Shown here: positions 23,065 to 32,560 of the stretch, in pieces | Position numbering within the stretch: position 1 is the stretch's first letter | Layout: the number at the start of each line of letters is the position of its first letter | Assembly: GCA_002391105.1 (NCBI GenBank) | Contig: DGRT01000057.1 | Coordinates: forward strand, 1 to 42,808 | DNA length: 42,808 nt | Direction: 5' to 3' | DNA from: Lachnospiraceae bacterium UBA4381 | GTDB lineage: Bacteria > Bacillota > Clostridia > Lachnospirales > Lachnospiraceae | Made by a program: the position numbers and the translations under genes | Notes under the pieces: generated by a model | What the model saw: the letters and a program-made list of their open reading frames with translations, nothing else | Told to the model about the DNA's origin: nothing | The model's database searches: none

Positions 23065-24969
23065 TCAAGCCATTGGGTGCAGATATTTGTATTTGCAGTT
23101 ATAATCAGTAAACCTGGCAGTTATATTTCCTGTAGCATACAGTCCCAGCATGACACCGGTAAAGCCGGATGCGACTTCTGAGGACAGATATTTAGTTCTG
23201 GCTCTTCCTATGAGCAGCTTTGTTTCGGTTATGCCGTCTTCATTCGTTTTATAGAGGAAGAAAGTATAATACTCTGGTTTTGCTTCGATGGCAAGTCTGT
23301 ATGCAGGAGAACCGGATGTAAAATGACTGGATGATCTTTCCTTTGCCTGCATGATAGTTTTTGCCTTTTCAAAGCTTATCACAGAGGTAAGCTCCGGGTT
23401 AGAGCTATAATGCTCGTCCAATAGTGTTATCCTGTTCTGGATATGCTTTATATCGCCGATACAGAGACGAAGTATCAGATCATAGGTGTAGTGATCATCA
23501 TATTCAACTCTTTCGATACTGAGGTCGTAGTGCTCGGATTCATCCATATACAGTGTAAGTCCTGCTTCGCTACGAACAGTAGTATTATCTATGTTGGTAG
23601 CTCCATGTCCTGTATTCCAGGTATTTCCCTTATGATTAGAAAATGAATCAGATCTTTCCTGACCATCAATCGAAACATGTGCTTCGAGTTTCATGTAGAA
23701 GTCTCGCTGACGCATAGCTATAAAAGTTGGCGAGGCAACGCTGTCTAAGGTCACATCTGTTCCATGAAGTGTGAAGGCTTCATTTCCCAGTTCATAGCTT
23801 TCCGGTTTCATGTCCCGAAGATAAACCCACTCAATTCCGGGAGTTGTATTCTGAAAGGTATAAGTTAGCGGCTCGTCAAACAGGTCAACTCCGGTTTCTT
23901 CTTTTACCTGCTTTTTTCTGGTATATTCAGTATCGACTACTTCCGGGACATTATAATATTTTTCTGCGGTGCCGTCATTTCCGGCTGTGAACCATCCGTC
24001 TTCATTAAAGGAGGCAGGTATTAGAAAAACTTCACGACCGAGATGATGGTAAGGCTCCCAGTGACCGATCTGTCTGAAGCCAAGACATAATATAAACCAG
24101 GCTCCTTTTGAATTAGCCGAAGAAGCTGAATCAGCCGAAGGAATTACATCCGAAGAAGAAGCTGAACCAGCCGAATAAATTGCATCCGAAGAAGCTGAAT
24201 CAGAGTTGTCATTAATATATTCCTCCGTAGGCTTCCTGTAATATATCAGATCACCATGACCTATCCCCTGGAAAATATAAGGTGCCTTGTTTCGGTTAGT
24301 TAGTACAGGATTATCAGGATATGCTGTATAAGGTCCCCACACATTTTCACTTCTTGCATAGGTTATCATATGACCATATTCTGTTCCGCCTTCTGCAACC
24401 ATGAGATAGTAGTAGCTTCCAATCTTATATACATGAGGACTCTCTATATATCTTCCGCCGGAACCACTCCATAAAAACTGTTCATCTGAAAGAGGTTTGC
24501 CTGTTTCTATGTCGATTTCGCTTTGAACCACCACACCGCATTTGGAATCGGGGTCAGTACCATTGGTTTGCAGATATACTTTTCCATCATCGTCCCAGAA
24601 TAGGGAGGGATCGATGCCTTTTTGTTCTACATATATTGGGTCTGACCATTCTCCATATATATCATCAGTATAAACATAGAAGTTTTTATCGTTTGAGTTG
24701 TCATTTGTGATCATATAGAATCTGTCATTGTGAACTCTGATTGTTGGGGCAAATATACCTCCGGAGCTTCTTATGCCTTTAAGTGAAACCTGAGACTCTC
24801 TGGTGAGAACGTGTCCGATCTGTTTCCAGTCGGCAAGATTATCACTTTCAAAAAGCGGAACTCCGGGGAAATACTGAAAAGAACTTGTTACAAGATAATA
24901 TTTTCCTTTGTAATAGCAAACGCTGGGATCGGGATAAAAGCCCGGAATAACAGGATTTTCATAGATCAT
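23065..24969 (-). CDS. Cytoplasmic GH43 beta-xylosidase/arabinofuranosidase-type enzyme with Ser-rich insertion
   Basis: 634 residues without a signal peptide, GGAGG 9 bp upstream. The five-bladed GH43 propeller starts NPVIPGFYPDPS (catalytic base Asp14), with Asp120 in GIDPSLFWDDD and Glu176 in YIESPH as general acid. A C-terminal beta-sandwich of the GH43_C2 type follows (about 385-630). Length and layout fit beta-xylosidases acting on imported xylo-oligosaccharides. A roughly 43-residue Ser/Ala/Asp-rich repeat (residues about 247-289, nt 24103-24231) is inserted between blade segments GHGDLIYYR and AWFILCLGFR, where relatives have only a short turn. Convergent with the GH26 gene, with no strong terminator between. 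Confidence 0.88.
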   Translation of the reverse strand: MIYENPVIPGFYPDPSVCYYKGKYYLVTSSFQYFPGVPLFESDNLADWKQIGHVLTRESQVSLKGIRSSGGIFAPTIRVHNDRFYMITNDNSNDKNFYVYTDDIYGEWSDPIYVEQKGIDPSLFWDDDGKVYLQTNGTDPDSKCGVVVQSEIDIETGKPLSDEQFLWSGSGGRYIESPHVYKIGSYYYLMVAEGGTEYGHMITYARSENVWGPYTAYPDNPVLTNRNKAPYIFQGIGHGDLIYYRKPTEEYINDNSDSASSDAIYSAGSASSSDVIPSADSASSANSKGAWFILCLGFRQIGHWEPYHHLGREVFLIPASFNEDGWFTAGNDGTAEKYYNVPEVVDTEYTRKKQVKEETGVDLFDEPLTYTFQNTTPGIEWVYLRDMKPESYELGNEAFTLHGTDVTLDSVASPTFIAMRQRDFYMKLEAHVSIDGQERSDSFSNHKGNTWNTGHGATNIDNTTVRSEAGLTLYMDESEHYDLSIERVEYDDHYTYDLILRLCIGDIKHIQNRITLLDEHYSSNPELTSVISFEKAKTIMQAKERSSSHFTSGSPAYRLAIEAKPEYYTFFLYKTNEDGITETKLLIGRARTKYLSSEVASGFTGVMLGLYATGNITARFTDYNCKYKYLHPMA

Positions 24970-25278
24970 AGGTTTATAGTCCTCCGCATATTGTATATAA
25001 GCAGTTATATTTTAAATAATGACATATTTTTTTATAAAAAACAAGAAGCCTGCAAGTTTAGTCTTTTTGGATGATGTTAAAATACTGTCTTTATGTTAGA
25101 TTTTATGTGGTGATTGATGTTTTACTACAAAGATAAATCTGTTTATGTGATTTTAAGACGCGGGTTTGGCAGCTTTTTCAGGGATGAAATTAATGTAGTA
25201 AGGGTATTTAAATGATTTTATGATTCTCATTTATATCAGAGTAAATCTGTATAGTGAATCAAAAGGGAGGGCTTTTTT
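24970..25278. other. Divergent intergenic region, GH43 and lipoprotein genes
   Basis: 309 bp containing the ribosome-binding sites of both neighbours and AT-rich sequence. I see no clear promoter hexamer pair, hairpin or small gene. Confidence 0.4.
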
Positions 25279-26847
25279 ATGAGAAAAAGATTGTTGACCA
25301 TTTCGCTTGCGACAGCTCTTTGTCTGGCCGGTTTTACTGCCTGTGGAAATACTGATACACAGCAGGAAACTACAGCAGAGACAGAACAGGAAGCTGAAGA
25401 AAGTACTGCAGAGAATGCAGAGAATGTAGAGAATACAGAGGAGGCAGATAATAGTACAGAAGGAACTGAGGCTGATGCCGGTGATGATAAAACAGAGGAG
25501 GCTTCTACCGATGGAAAGACACTGGATACAACACTCTGGTCACTTTCCTATGATGATTCTGTATGGACCTACGAAGAGGACGATCTGAGGGATGATGAAC
25601 AGAACTCTACTATAGAGCTTTCTATTCCTGATGGTGATGATGGAAGTCTGGTAACTGCCGAGATTCGTGCGAATATTACAACACCATATTCGTTCAGGGA
25701 TGATCTTTATACATATGGTATTGACGAGAAAGCATATGTTGAAGGAACTAATCCTGAGGAAAGAGTAACCATTGGTGGTGTTGAACTCATGAAGTATGAG
25801 GGTTCCTACTGGGGAAGTGACAGTGTGAGATATTTCAATCGTCTTGAGAGCGCAAATGAGACCATAAGCGTCCGTATAGTCGGTGATGTGGAAAATGCTG
25901 CTGTTCAGGAGCTTATTGATGGAATAACATTTAATGTTACAGATGTTGGAAATGAAGACGGTCCATGGTACTGGGAGGGCGAGCCTTTTGATGTCGGTGA
26001 CCTGAGTGCTACAGTGGGAAGTGCGACTATCAATACCTCATTCCTCAAGATGGAGGAGCCTTATATCACACACGAAACCTTCAATCAGAGGATATGTACT
26101 GTAGATAACAAGATGTATATTCTTCTCGATGATAATCTTAGGGTTTATAGTATCGGAGATGGAACACTTACATTTGATACCGAATATACACTTGATAATA
26201 AGTATTCTACACTTATGAGCACAACTGACGGACGTATATTTATGTCAGGCTTTAGCAAGGGGCTTATAGAGTGGAAGGATGGAGAAGTAGTTAACTCGTA
26301 TTCAGGTTCTGAGATTAAGTATGTTGAGGTGGCTCCTGATGGTTCCTTTGGAATATCTTATTTCACATCCGGAAGTGACTGCTACAAGATAACCTTCAGT
26401 GACGGAAGCTATACTGCTGAACCGCTTGCCTTCAAAGAGATTGATACCATACAGCATATGAATGTAAATAATAATCATATCTTTGTCTGTGGATCTTCTG
26501 CAGAAGGCGAGGACGGACATCAGGTTGTCGTATATGATACAAATGGAAATATGGAGCTGAATCTCAAGGAAGAAGGCGAGAACATTGGTCTCGGCAGTGT
26601 TACATATGTATTTGAAACAGACAACTACTATGTAGGTATGGATGGAAATATGCGTACTATACCTGTATGGTCAAAGGATGGTACATATCAGGGCAGAGTA
26701 GAGGACAGTGATCTTTTCGGAACAGGTTATCCATGGTTCTGTGGAAGTACAGTGGCGGCTGATGGTACATGCTATACCGTAATTACGGATGAACGCCCTG
26801 ATAAATCTGCTGATGAGGTTCTGGTATTCAAGATGTCAGGTTTTTAA
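25279..26847 (+). CDS. Acidic lipoprotein of unknown function
   Basis: 522 residues with GGGAGGG upstream. A lipoprotein signal ends LAGFTAC (Cys21). A Glu/Thr/Ala-rich linker follows (about 24-80), then a beta-rich domain (about 85-220). The remainder (about 240-520) shows regularly spaced beta-strand blocks ending in DG or GN turns (VDNKMYILLDDN, TTDGRIFMSGFSKG, APDGSFGISYF, VAADGTCYTVITD), suggestive of a beta-propeller. I recognise no enzyme motif. Surface exposure is inferred from the signal. It is probably a single gene closed by the terminator at 26957. Confidence 0.75.
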   Translation: MRKRLLTISLATALCLAGFTACGNTDTQQETTAETEQEAEESTAENAENVENTEEADNSTEGTEADAGDDKTEEASTDGKTLDTTLWSLSYDDSVWTYEEDDLRDDEQNSTIELSIPDGDDGSLVTAEIRANITTPYSFRDDLYTYGIDEKAYVEGTNPEERVTIGGVELMKYEGSYWGSDSVRYFNRLESANETISVRIVGDVENAAVQELIDGITFNVTDVGNEDGPWYWEGEPFDVGDLSATVGSATINTSFLKMEEPYITHETFNQRICTVDNKMYILLDDNLRVYSIGDGTLTFDTEYTLDNKYSTLMSTTDGRIFMSGFSKGLIEWKDGEVVNSYSGSEIKYVEVAPDGSFGISYFTSGSDCYKITFSDGSYTAEPLAFKEIDTIQHMNVNNNHIFVCGSSAEGEDGHQVVVYDTNGNMELNLKEEGENIGLGSVTYVFETDNYYVGMDGNMRTIPVWSKDGTYQGRVEDSDLFGTGYPWFCGSTVAADGTCYTVITDERPDKSADEVLVFKMSGF

Positions 26848-26956
26848 AGGCTTCAAATAATCAGTGGGATTATAAAAGAATTAATTAGTGAAGTTAGAAA
26901 ATATAAAAGAATTAGTGAAGTTAAATATATAGTTAATGCTTGCTGTTAACAACAAA

Positions 26957-26987
26957 GTGCCGTGGGTGAAAGCCTGCGGCATTTTTG
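26957..26987 (+). terminator. Intrinsic terminator after the acidic lipoprotein gene
   Basis: Stem GTGCCG.GGG / CC.GCGGCAT with a TGAAAG loop and a following TTTTT run. Confidence 0.85.
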
Positions 26988-27013
26988 TATTAACAAAAAA
27001 TAAATAAAACCTG

Positions 27014-27042
27014 TTGACAAATACTTAAACATGAAGTAAAAT
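27014..27042 (+). promoter_or_regulatory. Strong predicted promoter upstream of the GGDEF gene
   Basis: TTGACA (27014-27019), a 17 bp spacer and TAAAAT (27037-27042). The start would be near 27049, giving a leader of about 200 nt that contains the hairpin at 27082-27134. A 12 bp inverted repeat (27042-27053 and 27061-27072) begins at the end of the -10. Confidence 0.8.
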
Positions 27043-27072
27043 TTACTTAAATTATTACAAAATTTAAGTAAA
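27042..27072. repeat. 12-bp perfect inverted repeat at the GGDEF promoter
   Basis: TTTACTTAAATT (27042-27053), 7 nt, AATTTAAGTAAA (27061-27072). It overlaps the predicted transcription start, so it may be an operator or a 5' RNA hairpin. Confidence 0.85.
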
Positions 27073-27081
27073 AATTTGCGG

Positions 27082-27134
27082 ATTTGAGCATCATTGCTTT
27101 TAAATTAAACCCTCCTGAGCAATGATGCTCAAAT
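27082..27134 (+). ncRNA. Long perfect hairpin with CCCTCCT loop (leader element or small RNA)
   Basis: A 17 bp perfect stem (27082-27098 with 27118-27134; arm core TTTGAGCATCATTGCT) closes a 19 nt loop containing CCCTCCT. A T-rich run follows about 15 nt later. It lies between a strong promoter and the GGDEF gene. The loop can pair with the GGGAGG ribosome-binding site at 27237-27242 of that gene. No known riboswitch consensus is recognised. Confidence 0.55.
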
Positions 27135-27248
27135 TGTTTGGTAGATATTTATTTTTTTTATAATAAAGGTGTCGGAAACATGGATTTATTGTTATAATCA
27201 TTATGTATGAGCTTATGCTTAGAACTATGGATTTGGGAGGTTTTAACT

Positions 27249-29021
27249 ATGGCAAAATGGATAATGGTTGTAGATGATGATACAGCTAATCTTCAGATGG
27301 CTGGACATATACTTAGTAAGAATAATATGAGAGTGACGGCACTTAAGTCCGGTCGTGCACTTCTTGATTACGTAGATAAAAATGGAACACCGGATCTTAT
27401 TCTTCTGGATATCAAGATGCCTGTTATGGATGGGTTTGATACTCTTGCTAACCTAAGAGAGCTGGAGAAGGAAAAGGGATTACCTGAGACACCGGTTATC
27501 TTTCTTACAGCGGATGAAAATACAGGAACTGAGACCAGAGGATTTGAGGTTGGAGTTTCAGACTTCATCAGAAAGCCATTTAATCCGGATGTGCTGCTTC
27601 GCCGTATAAATAATGTTATATCCATGTCAAGCGAGATGCAGTCTCTTAAGAATCAGGCTACTCTTGATAAGCTCACCGGATTTCTTAACAAGGCGGCAAC
27701 CGGTGTGGAATTATCAGCCATGTGTATCGGCGAGACAGGATGTCTTATGATGATAGATCTGGATTCCTTTAAGCTGGTAAATGATATATATGGTCATGAG
27801 ATGGGTGATAAGGTACTTATATCCTTTGCGAATATCATCAGAGAAAGCGTTCCTGCAAAAAGTAAGATGGGAAGAATCGGAGGAGATGAGTTTACAGCCT
27901 TCTGCTACGGAATGACCTCTGATGAGGGTGTTGCTGATGTGGTAAAACAGCTTAATGAGAAGCTGGTTGCATCTGCCAAGGAACTCATGGGTGACGATAT
28001 GCAGATACCGCTTGGGGCATCAGTCGGCGCAGTATATGTACCTAAATATGGTAATGATTATACATCTCTTCTCAAGCTTGCAGATAAATGTCTATATAAG
28101 GTTAAAAAGAATGGCAAGCATGGCTATGAGACATATAATTCCAATTCCTTTACAGAGGAAGAGGTTGCCTCTCAGGTTATGAATATCAGGGATCTGTCAG
28201 AGATTCTGGGCGAAAGATCTATTCCGAGTGTAGCACTACAGTTGGATATGGATGCATTTTCCTATGTATATAGATATGTAATAAGATACATAGCCCGTCA
28301 TAATGTTAATGCCTGCAAGATACTTTATACACTTAACAGTCCGGAGGGCGAAAGTGAGGAGGTATATAGAGAAGCCTGCGATGAATTCGGTAATCATATA
28401 GTAAGATGTCTTAGAAAATCTGATATTACAACCAGATGCAGATATAACCAGTACTATGTCTTCTGTACTGATATCAGGGAAGAGTTTACCTCCAAGGTTA
28501 TCAACAATATAGTCGATTCCTGGAAGGAAAAGCATGGTGAGAATCTTGTCATCTCTGTAGAGAGTGAATTTGTAAGAAGCGAGGTTGGTTCCACTCTTAT
28601 TACAGAGGATAAGCATGTGGTGGTGGTTGATGATGAGGAGGCAAATCTTAAGCAGACAGAAACTATTCTGAAGGGAGCAGGCTATAGAGTTACCACCCTA
28701 ACATCAGGTATCGAGCTGATCAATTATCTTCAGGAAAATGAAGAGCTTCCGGATCTGGTACTTCTGGATAAGTTTATGCCGGAAATGGACGGATATGAAA
28801 CCTACAGAAGGATAAAGGAAATGGGTGGAGACGTCAGCAGAATATCTGTTATATATCTTACCTCGGATGAGACAAGCGAATCTGAAGCAGAGGGGCTTTC
28901 TCTCGGAGCGATGGATATCATCATTAAGCCCTTCCTTCCTGAAGTTTTGCTGCTTCGTGTAAATCATATAATGGAGCTGGTGCTTCTCAGGAAGAGATTC
29001 CATAAGGTTCTTAAGGTCTAG
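27249..29021 (+). CDS. Response regulator: REC - GGDEF - degenerate GGDEF - REC
   Basis: 590 residues from the ATG at 27249, chosen for its GGGAGG site; an upstream in-frame ATG at 27207 lacks one. REC1 spans about 3-125 with phosphoacceptor Asp54. An active-looking diguanylate cyclase domain (about 140-300) carries RIGGDEF (GGDEF at 211-215) and DLDSFKLVND. A second GGDEF-like domain (about 325-455) has lost the signature (RYNQY at 398-402) but keeps an RxxD inhibitory site (389-392). REC2 spans about 462-580 with Asp507. It would make cyclic di-GMP in response to phosphorylation. It is 12 bp before a hybrid kinase gene, its probable partner. Confidence 0.9.
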   Translation: MAKWIMVVDDDTANLQMAGHILSKNNMRVTALKSGRALLDYVDKNGTPDLILLDIKMPVMDGFDTLANLRELEKEKGLPETPVIFLTADENTGTETRGFEVGVSDFIRKPFNPDVLLRRINNVISMSSEMQSLKNQATLDKLTGFLNKAATGVELSAMCIGETGCLMMIDLDSFKLVNDIYGHEMGDKVLISFANIIRESVPAKSKMGRIGGDEFTAFCYGMTSDEGVADVVKQLNEKLVASAKELMGDDMQIPLGASVGAVYVPKYGNDYTSLLKLADKCLYKVKKNGKHGYETYNSNSFTEEEVASQVMNIRDLSEILGERSIPSVALQLDMDAFSYVYRYVIRYIARHNVNACKILYTLNSPEGESEEVYREACDEFGNHIVRCLRKSDITTRCRYNQYYVFCTDIREEFTSKVINNIVDSWKEKHGENLVISVESEFVRSEVGSTLITEDKHVVVVDDEEANLKQTETILKGAGYRVTTLTSGIELINYLQENEELPDLVLLDKFMPEMDGYETYRRIKEMGGDVSRISVIYLTSDETSESEAEGLSLGAMDIIIKPFLPEVLLLRVNHIMELVLLRKRFHKVLKV

Positions 29022-29033
29022 TGAAGGAGAATT

Positions 29034-31874
29034 ATGATGGGTGAAATACATAACAGAAAAGAGATATATGAAGCGTCGCATCTGGTAATTCTTATCAGCT
29101 TTACGGCATTTTCGGCTATTCATGTGCTTGAGATATTTTTTCTTGATTGGGATAAATGGCCTATATTTATTATCGTATGTGGTGTGGCAGTCAGTTGGTG
29201 GCTTCATATCCGGAATACTGTTTCTGATTATATGAGGATGTGGTTTTATTCATCGATGATGATGTGTACATTTTTTATCTATGCTATCCATGATACGAGC
29301 ACATTTGATCTTGCTGTTGTAATGTCGGCATCAATCATGCTGTTTACCATTACAGGTATTAAAGGGCTGATAACACTTTGTCAGATTACTTATTATATAT
29401 CCATGGTATATGATGTTATTAAGCTTTACAGAAATGGTGTGGAGTTTGATACACTTGTTATAAGTCGTATCCTGTTACATTTTGCAATGATAACGATGCT
29501 TGCTTGGTTCGCAAAAAATATTATAGATAAGTGGTCGATGCTTTTGGAAAAATCAGAGGATGAGATTACTGAACTGACAGAGTCAACTGACAGATTGAAT
29601 GACTTTCTGGCAAATGTATCACATGAGCTTCGTACTCCTGTAAATGCGGTAATAGGTCTTTCCGGAATATGTATCGACAAGGAACAGAGTGAAGATATAA
29701 AAAGTGATCTGATTTCTATCAGAAGCGCCGGAAGAAAGGTGGCTGAACAGATAGGTGATATACTGGATTACTCGGAAATCGACAGGGGCAGGATAGTAAA
29801 AAACAGTGAAGATTATATGGTTTCATCCATGGTAAATGATATCGTGAATGATGTCAGGGAATATATGAAGGATGAGGTTGAGCTTGTTCTTGATATAGCA
29901 CCTTCCATTCCTGCTGTAATGAACAGCGATGTATCTAAGATAAAGAAGATTCTCAAAGCCCTCATTTCAAATGGTCTGAAATATACTCGTGAGGGCGGAG
30001 TATATGTGAAGATTGATTCCGAAAAACATGAATATGGTGTAAATCTCAGAATAGTTGTTTCAGATACCGGTATAGGTATGACTGAAGAGGAACTGAGTAA
30101 GATATATGAGAGATATTATCAGTCTGATTCAAGCAGGACCAGATCCAGTGGTGGACTGGGACTGGGACTTGGAATAGTGCTGGGCTTTGTTTCTCTGCTT
30201 GGTGGCTTTGTAACTATTTCCAGCAGGGTAGATGAAGGAACTACCGTAAGAGTGAGTATTCCGCAAAGAGTTATAGATGATAAGAACTGTATGTCATTTG
30301 AAGAGCCGGATAAGCTTACTATAGGTTCCTTCCTTCACTTTGATAAGTTCAGTAGTCCTAAGGTAAGGGAATACTATAATAATGCTCTTGTTACAATGAT
30401 GAGAGGCCTTCAGGTTCAGATGCACAGAGTAGATACTGTGGAGAATCTGAAGAATCTGGTGGGCGCAGTGAATCTTACTCATCTTTTTGTAGGTCAGGAG
30501 GAATATCTGGAGAATAGAAGTTATATAGAATCTCTGGCAGATGAGATCCTTGTGGTGGTTGTCGCAAATCCCGGTTTTAAATTGCCTTCCGTATCAAAGG
30601 CAAAGGTTCTGGAGAAGCCTTTCTATGGAATACCTGTAGTGACCATGCTTAAGACAAGTGTCGGAAAGAGGGATGTTACATTTAAGAGGATGAGGCTTGA
30701 AGGCGTTAAGGCTCTTGTGGTTGACGATGAGCCGATGAATCTTATAGTTGCAAAGAGCATTTTCGGCAGATATGGCATGAAGGTTGTTACGGCTGCGTCC
30801 GGACAGGAATCCATAGATATCTCAAGAGCTCAGGAATTTGATATTATTTTCATGGATCATATGATGGGCGGTATGGACGGAGTTGAGGCTATGAAAAGGA
30901 TTCGTGCAGATGTTTCGGGACATGGACAGAATATTCCTATTATAGCTCTTACTGCCAATGCTATGAGTTCTGCTAAGCAGATGTTTATGGCTGAAGGCTT
31001 TGATGGTTTTGTAAGTAAACCTATCGAGCTGGAGGAGCTGGAAAGGGTTATAAGGAAGGTACTTCCAAACAGTATGATTACATATGTGGATGATACAGAA
31101 GATTCTGGCCATGGTGATGCTGATTCAGACGATACTCAGTCTGACGCTGGTTCTGATGCAGATTCTGATGCAGATTCTGATTCAGATTCTGATGCAGATC
31201 AGGTCGATACTAGTGCTGTTTCTAATCAGACTGATGCTGGTGCTTCTACTGATAAGGAATCATCGGACATAGCATGTGGTTTGTCATATGTTGATATGCT
31301 GAAACAGTTGAATATTGATACAGATACGGGACTTGGTTACTGTGCAGGTGATGATGAATTCTATAAGGTGATACTGGAACAGTTTGCATCTGAAGTGGAT
31401 GAGAAGACCAGAGATATGTATAAATATATTGCAAATAAGGATTTTAAACAATACGAGATCATTATTCATGCTGTAAAGAGTACATCTAAGATGATCGGTG
31501 TTATGGATCTTTCTGATGCTGCACTAAAGCTTGAAAAGGCTGCGAGTGGGGGAGATGCTGAGTATATTCTGGCTCATCATCAGGATACAATGAAAAGATA
31601 TAATGAGGTCTGTGATGGAATATATGCAGCACTTGGGAAAAAGAGACCTGCTGCTGTCGGAGACGACGAAGTGATGGAGTTCGGAGCCGGGGACGATGAA
31701 GTGATGGAGTTCGGAGCCGGAGACAACGAAGTGATGGAGTTCGGAGCCGGAGACAACGAAGTGATGGAGTTCGGAGCCGGAGATGACGAGGTAATGGAAT
31801 TCGGCCCTGATAATAATGAAGAACCCGGTAATGATGAGGTTATGGATTTTTCACCTGTTACGGAGGAATCATGA
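29034..31874 (+). CDS. Hybrid histidine kinase with REC and HPt domains and C-terminal repeats
   Basis: 946 residues with AAGGAG upstream. Five or six membrane spans (about 15-165) form the input domain. HisKA follows with His197 (SHELRTP), then HATPase_c with the N-box SNGLKYT, DTGIGM and GGLGLGLG. A diverged receiver-like segment lies at about 425-545. A canonical REC (about 561-680) has Asp608. An Asp/Ser linker (about 690-735) leads to an HPt domain with His812 (HAVKSTSK). A tail of five GD(D/N)EVMEFGA repeats ends the protein. It is a membrane phosphorelay kinase, likely acting on the adjacent REC-GGDEF protein. Its stop overlaps the next start by ATGA. Confidence 0.92.
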   Translation: MMGEIHNRKEIYEASHLVILISFTAFSAIHVLEIFFLDWDKWPIFIIVCGVAVSWWLHIRNTVSDYMRMWFYSSMMMCTFFIYAIHDTSTFDLAVVMSASIMLFTITGIKGLITLCQITYYISMVYDVIKLYRNGVEFDTLVISRILLHFAMITMLAWFAKNIIDKWSMLLEKSEDEITELTESTDRLNDFLANVSHELRTPVNAVIGLSGICIDKEQSEDIKSDLISIRSAGRKVAEQIGDILDYSEIDRGRIVKNSEDYMVSSMVNDIVNDVREYMKDEVELVLDIAPSIPAVMNSDVSKIKKILKALISNGLKYTREGGVYVKIDSEKHEYGVNLRIVVSDTGIGMTEEELSKIYERYYQSDSSRTRSSGGLGLGLGIVLGFVSLLGGFVTISSRVDEGTTVRVSIPQRVIDDKNCMSFEEPDKLTIGSFLHFDKFSSPKVREYYNNALVTMMRGLQVQMHRVDTVENLKNLVGAVNLTHLFVGQEEYLENRSYIESLADEILVVVVANPGFKLPSVSKAKVLEKPFYGIPVVTMLKTSVGKRDVTFKRMRLEGVKALVVDDEPMNLIVAKSIFGRYGMKVVTAASGQESIDISRAQEFDIIFMDHMMGGMDGVEAMKRIRADVSGHGQNIPIIALTANAMSSAKQMFMAEGFDGFVSKPIELEELERVIRKVLPNSMITYVDDTEDSGHGDADSDDTQSDAGSDADSDADSDSDSDADQVDTSAVSNQTDAGASTDKESSDIACGLSYVDMLKQLNIDTDTGLGYCAGDDEFYKVILEQFASEVDEKTRDMYKYIANKDFKQYEIIIHAVKSTSKMIGVMDLSDAALKLEKAASGGDAEYILAHHQDTMKRYNEVCDGIYAALGKKRPAAVGDDEVMEFGAGDDEVMEFGAGDNEVMEFGAGDNEVMEFGAGDDEVMEFGPDNNEEPGNDEVMDFSPVTEES
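31659..31808 (+). repeat. Five 30-bp tandem units at the 3' end of the hybrid kinase gene
   Basis: Five consecutive 30 bp units, nearly identical, encode GD(D/N)EVMEFGA. A sixth diverged motif, NDEVMDFSP, follows. The high DNA identity suggests recent expansion. Confidence 0.95.
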
Positions 31875-32560
31875 ATATAAAGAATTTACTGAGTAAGATA
31901 TATGATGATGAGATAGACCTGAAAGAAAGACTATTTGTCTTTAATATCCTTGGCATAGTGATTATTCTTGGTATAACTACTCTGGAGATATTATTTACAA
32001 GTAGTATGTTTATGATAGCGATTGCAACTATTGGTTTCGTTCTGCTTATAATTATTATTTCTGCTATATGTGTAAGGAAAGGCAGAATAAGGCTGGGGGC
32101 TCTTGCTGTGACCGCCCTCATGAGTTTTGTGTATTTTCCGATAACATTTGTTAATAGTGGTGGTATAAAGGGGGCAGGTCCGGTATGGTTCGTATTTAAC
32201 ATCCTGCTGATAGCACTTATTCTGAATGACAGGGACAGAGCGTTAATGACATTACTGGAGGATATAGTATTTGCTATATGCTGCTATGTTGCATATAAGC
32301 ATCCTGAACTGTTTCCTTCCTATAGCAGTGCAATATCATTTGTCTATTCATTTACTGCCGTTTTTCTTATAAGCGTTTCTATCAGTATAATGCTTGCATT
32401 TGAGAAAAAGCTCTATCTTCATTCAAATGAAAAGGCTCAGAAACAGACTGAGGAAATCGAAGCTTTAAATGCTTCACAAAACCGTTTCTTTTCAAGCATG
32501 AGTCATGAGATACGTACTCCGATCAATACCATTATTTGCCGATCAGCTTATGTTTGCTAA
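31871..32560 (+). pseudogene. Second histidine kinase, truncated within its H-box
   Basis: 229 residues starting in an ATGA overlap with the preceding kinase. The polytopic input domain (about 20-180, six hydrophobic segments) and a coiled coil are intact. The HisKA box SSMSHEIRTPINTII appears, but the frame then runs into foreign sequence (CRSAYVC) and stops. The dimerisation remainder, ATPase and receiver domains are missing. The breakpoint, at about nt 32540, joins the tail of a degV gene. It cannot be a working kinase. It could still make a membrane protein carrying the input domain and phosphoacceptor His. Confidence 0.9.

Noticed and set aside
27043..27248. Cyclic di-GMP riboswitch before the diguanylate cyclase
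   Set aside because: The leader is structured, but I see none of the conserved GEMM sequence elements. It is reported only as an unexplained hairpin.
27207..27248. Upstream ATG extending the GGDEF protein
   Set aside because: No ribosome-binding site, and the extension precedes a standard REC start (AKWIMVVDDD) that has GGGAGG upstream.
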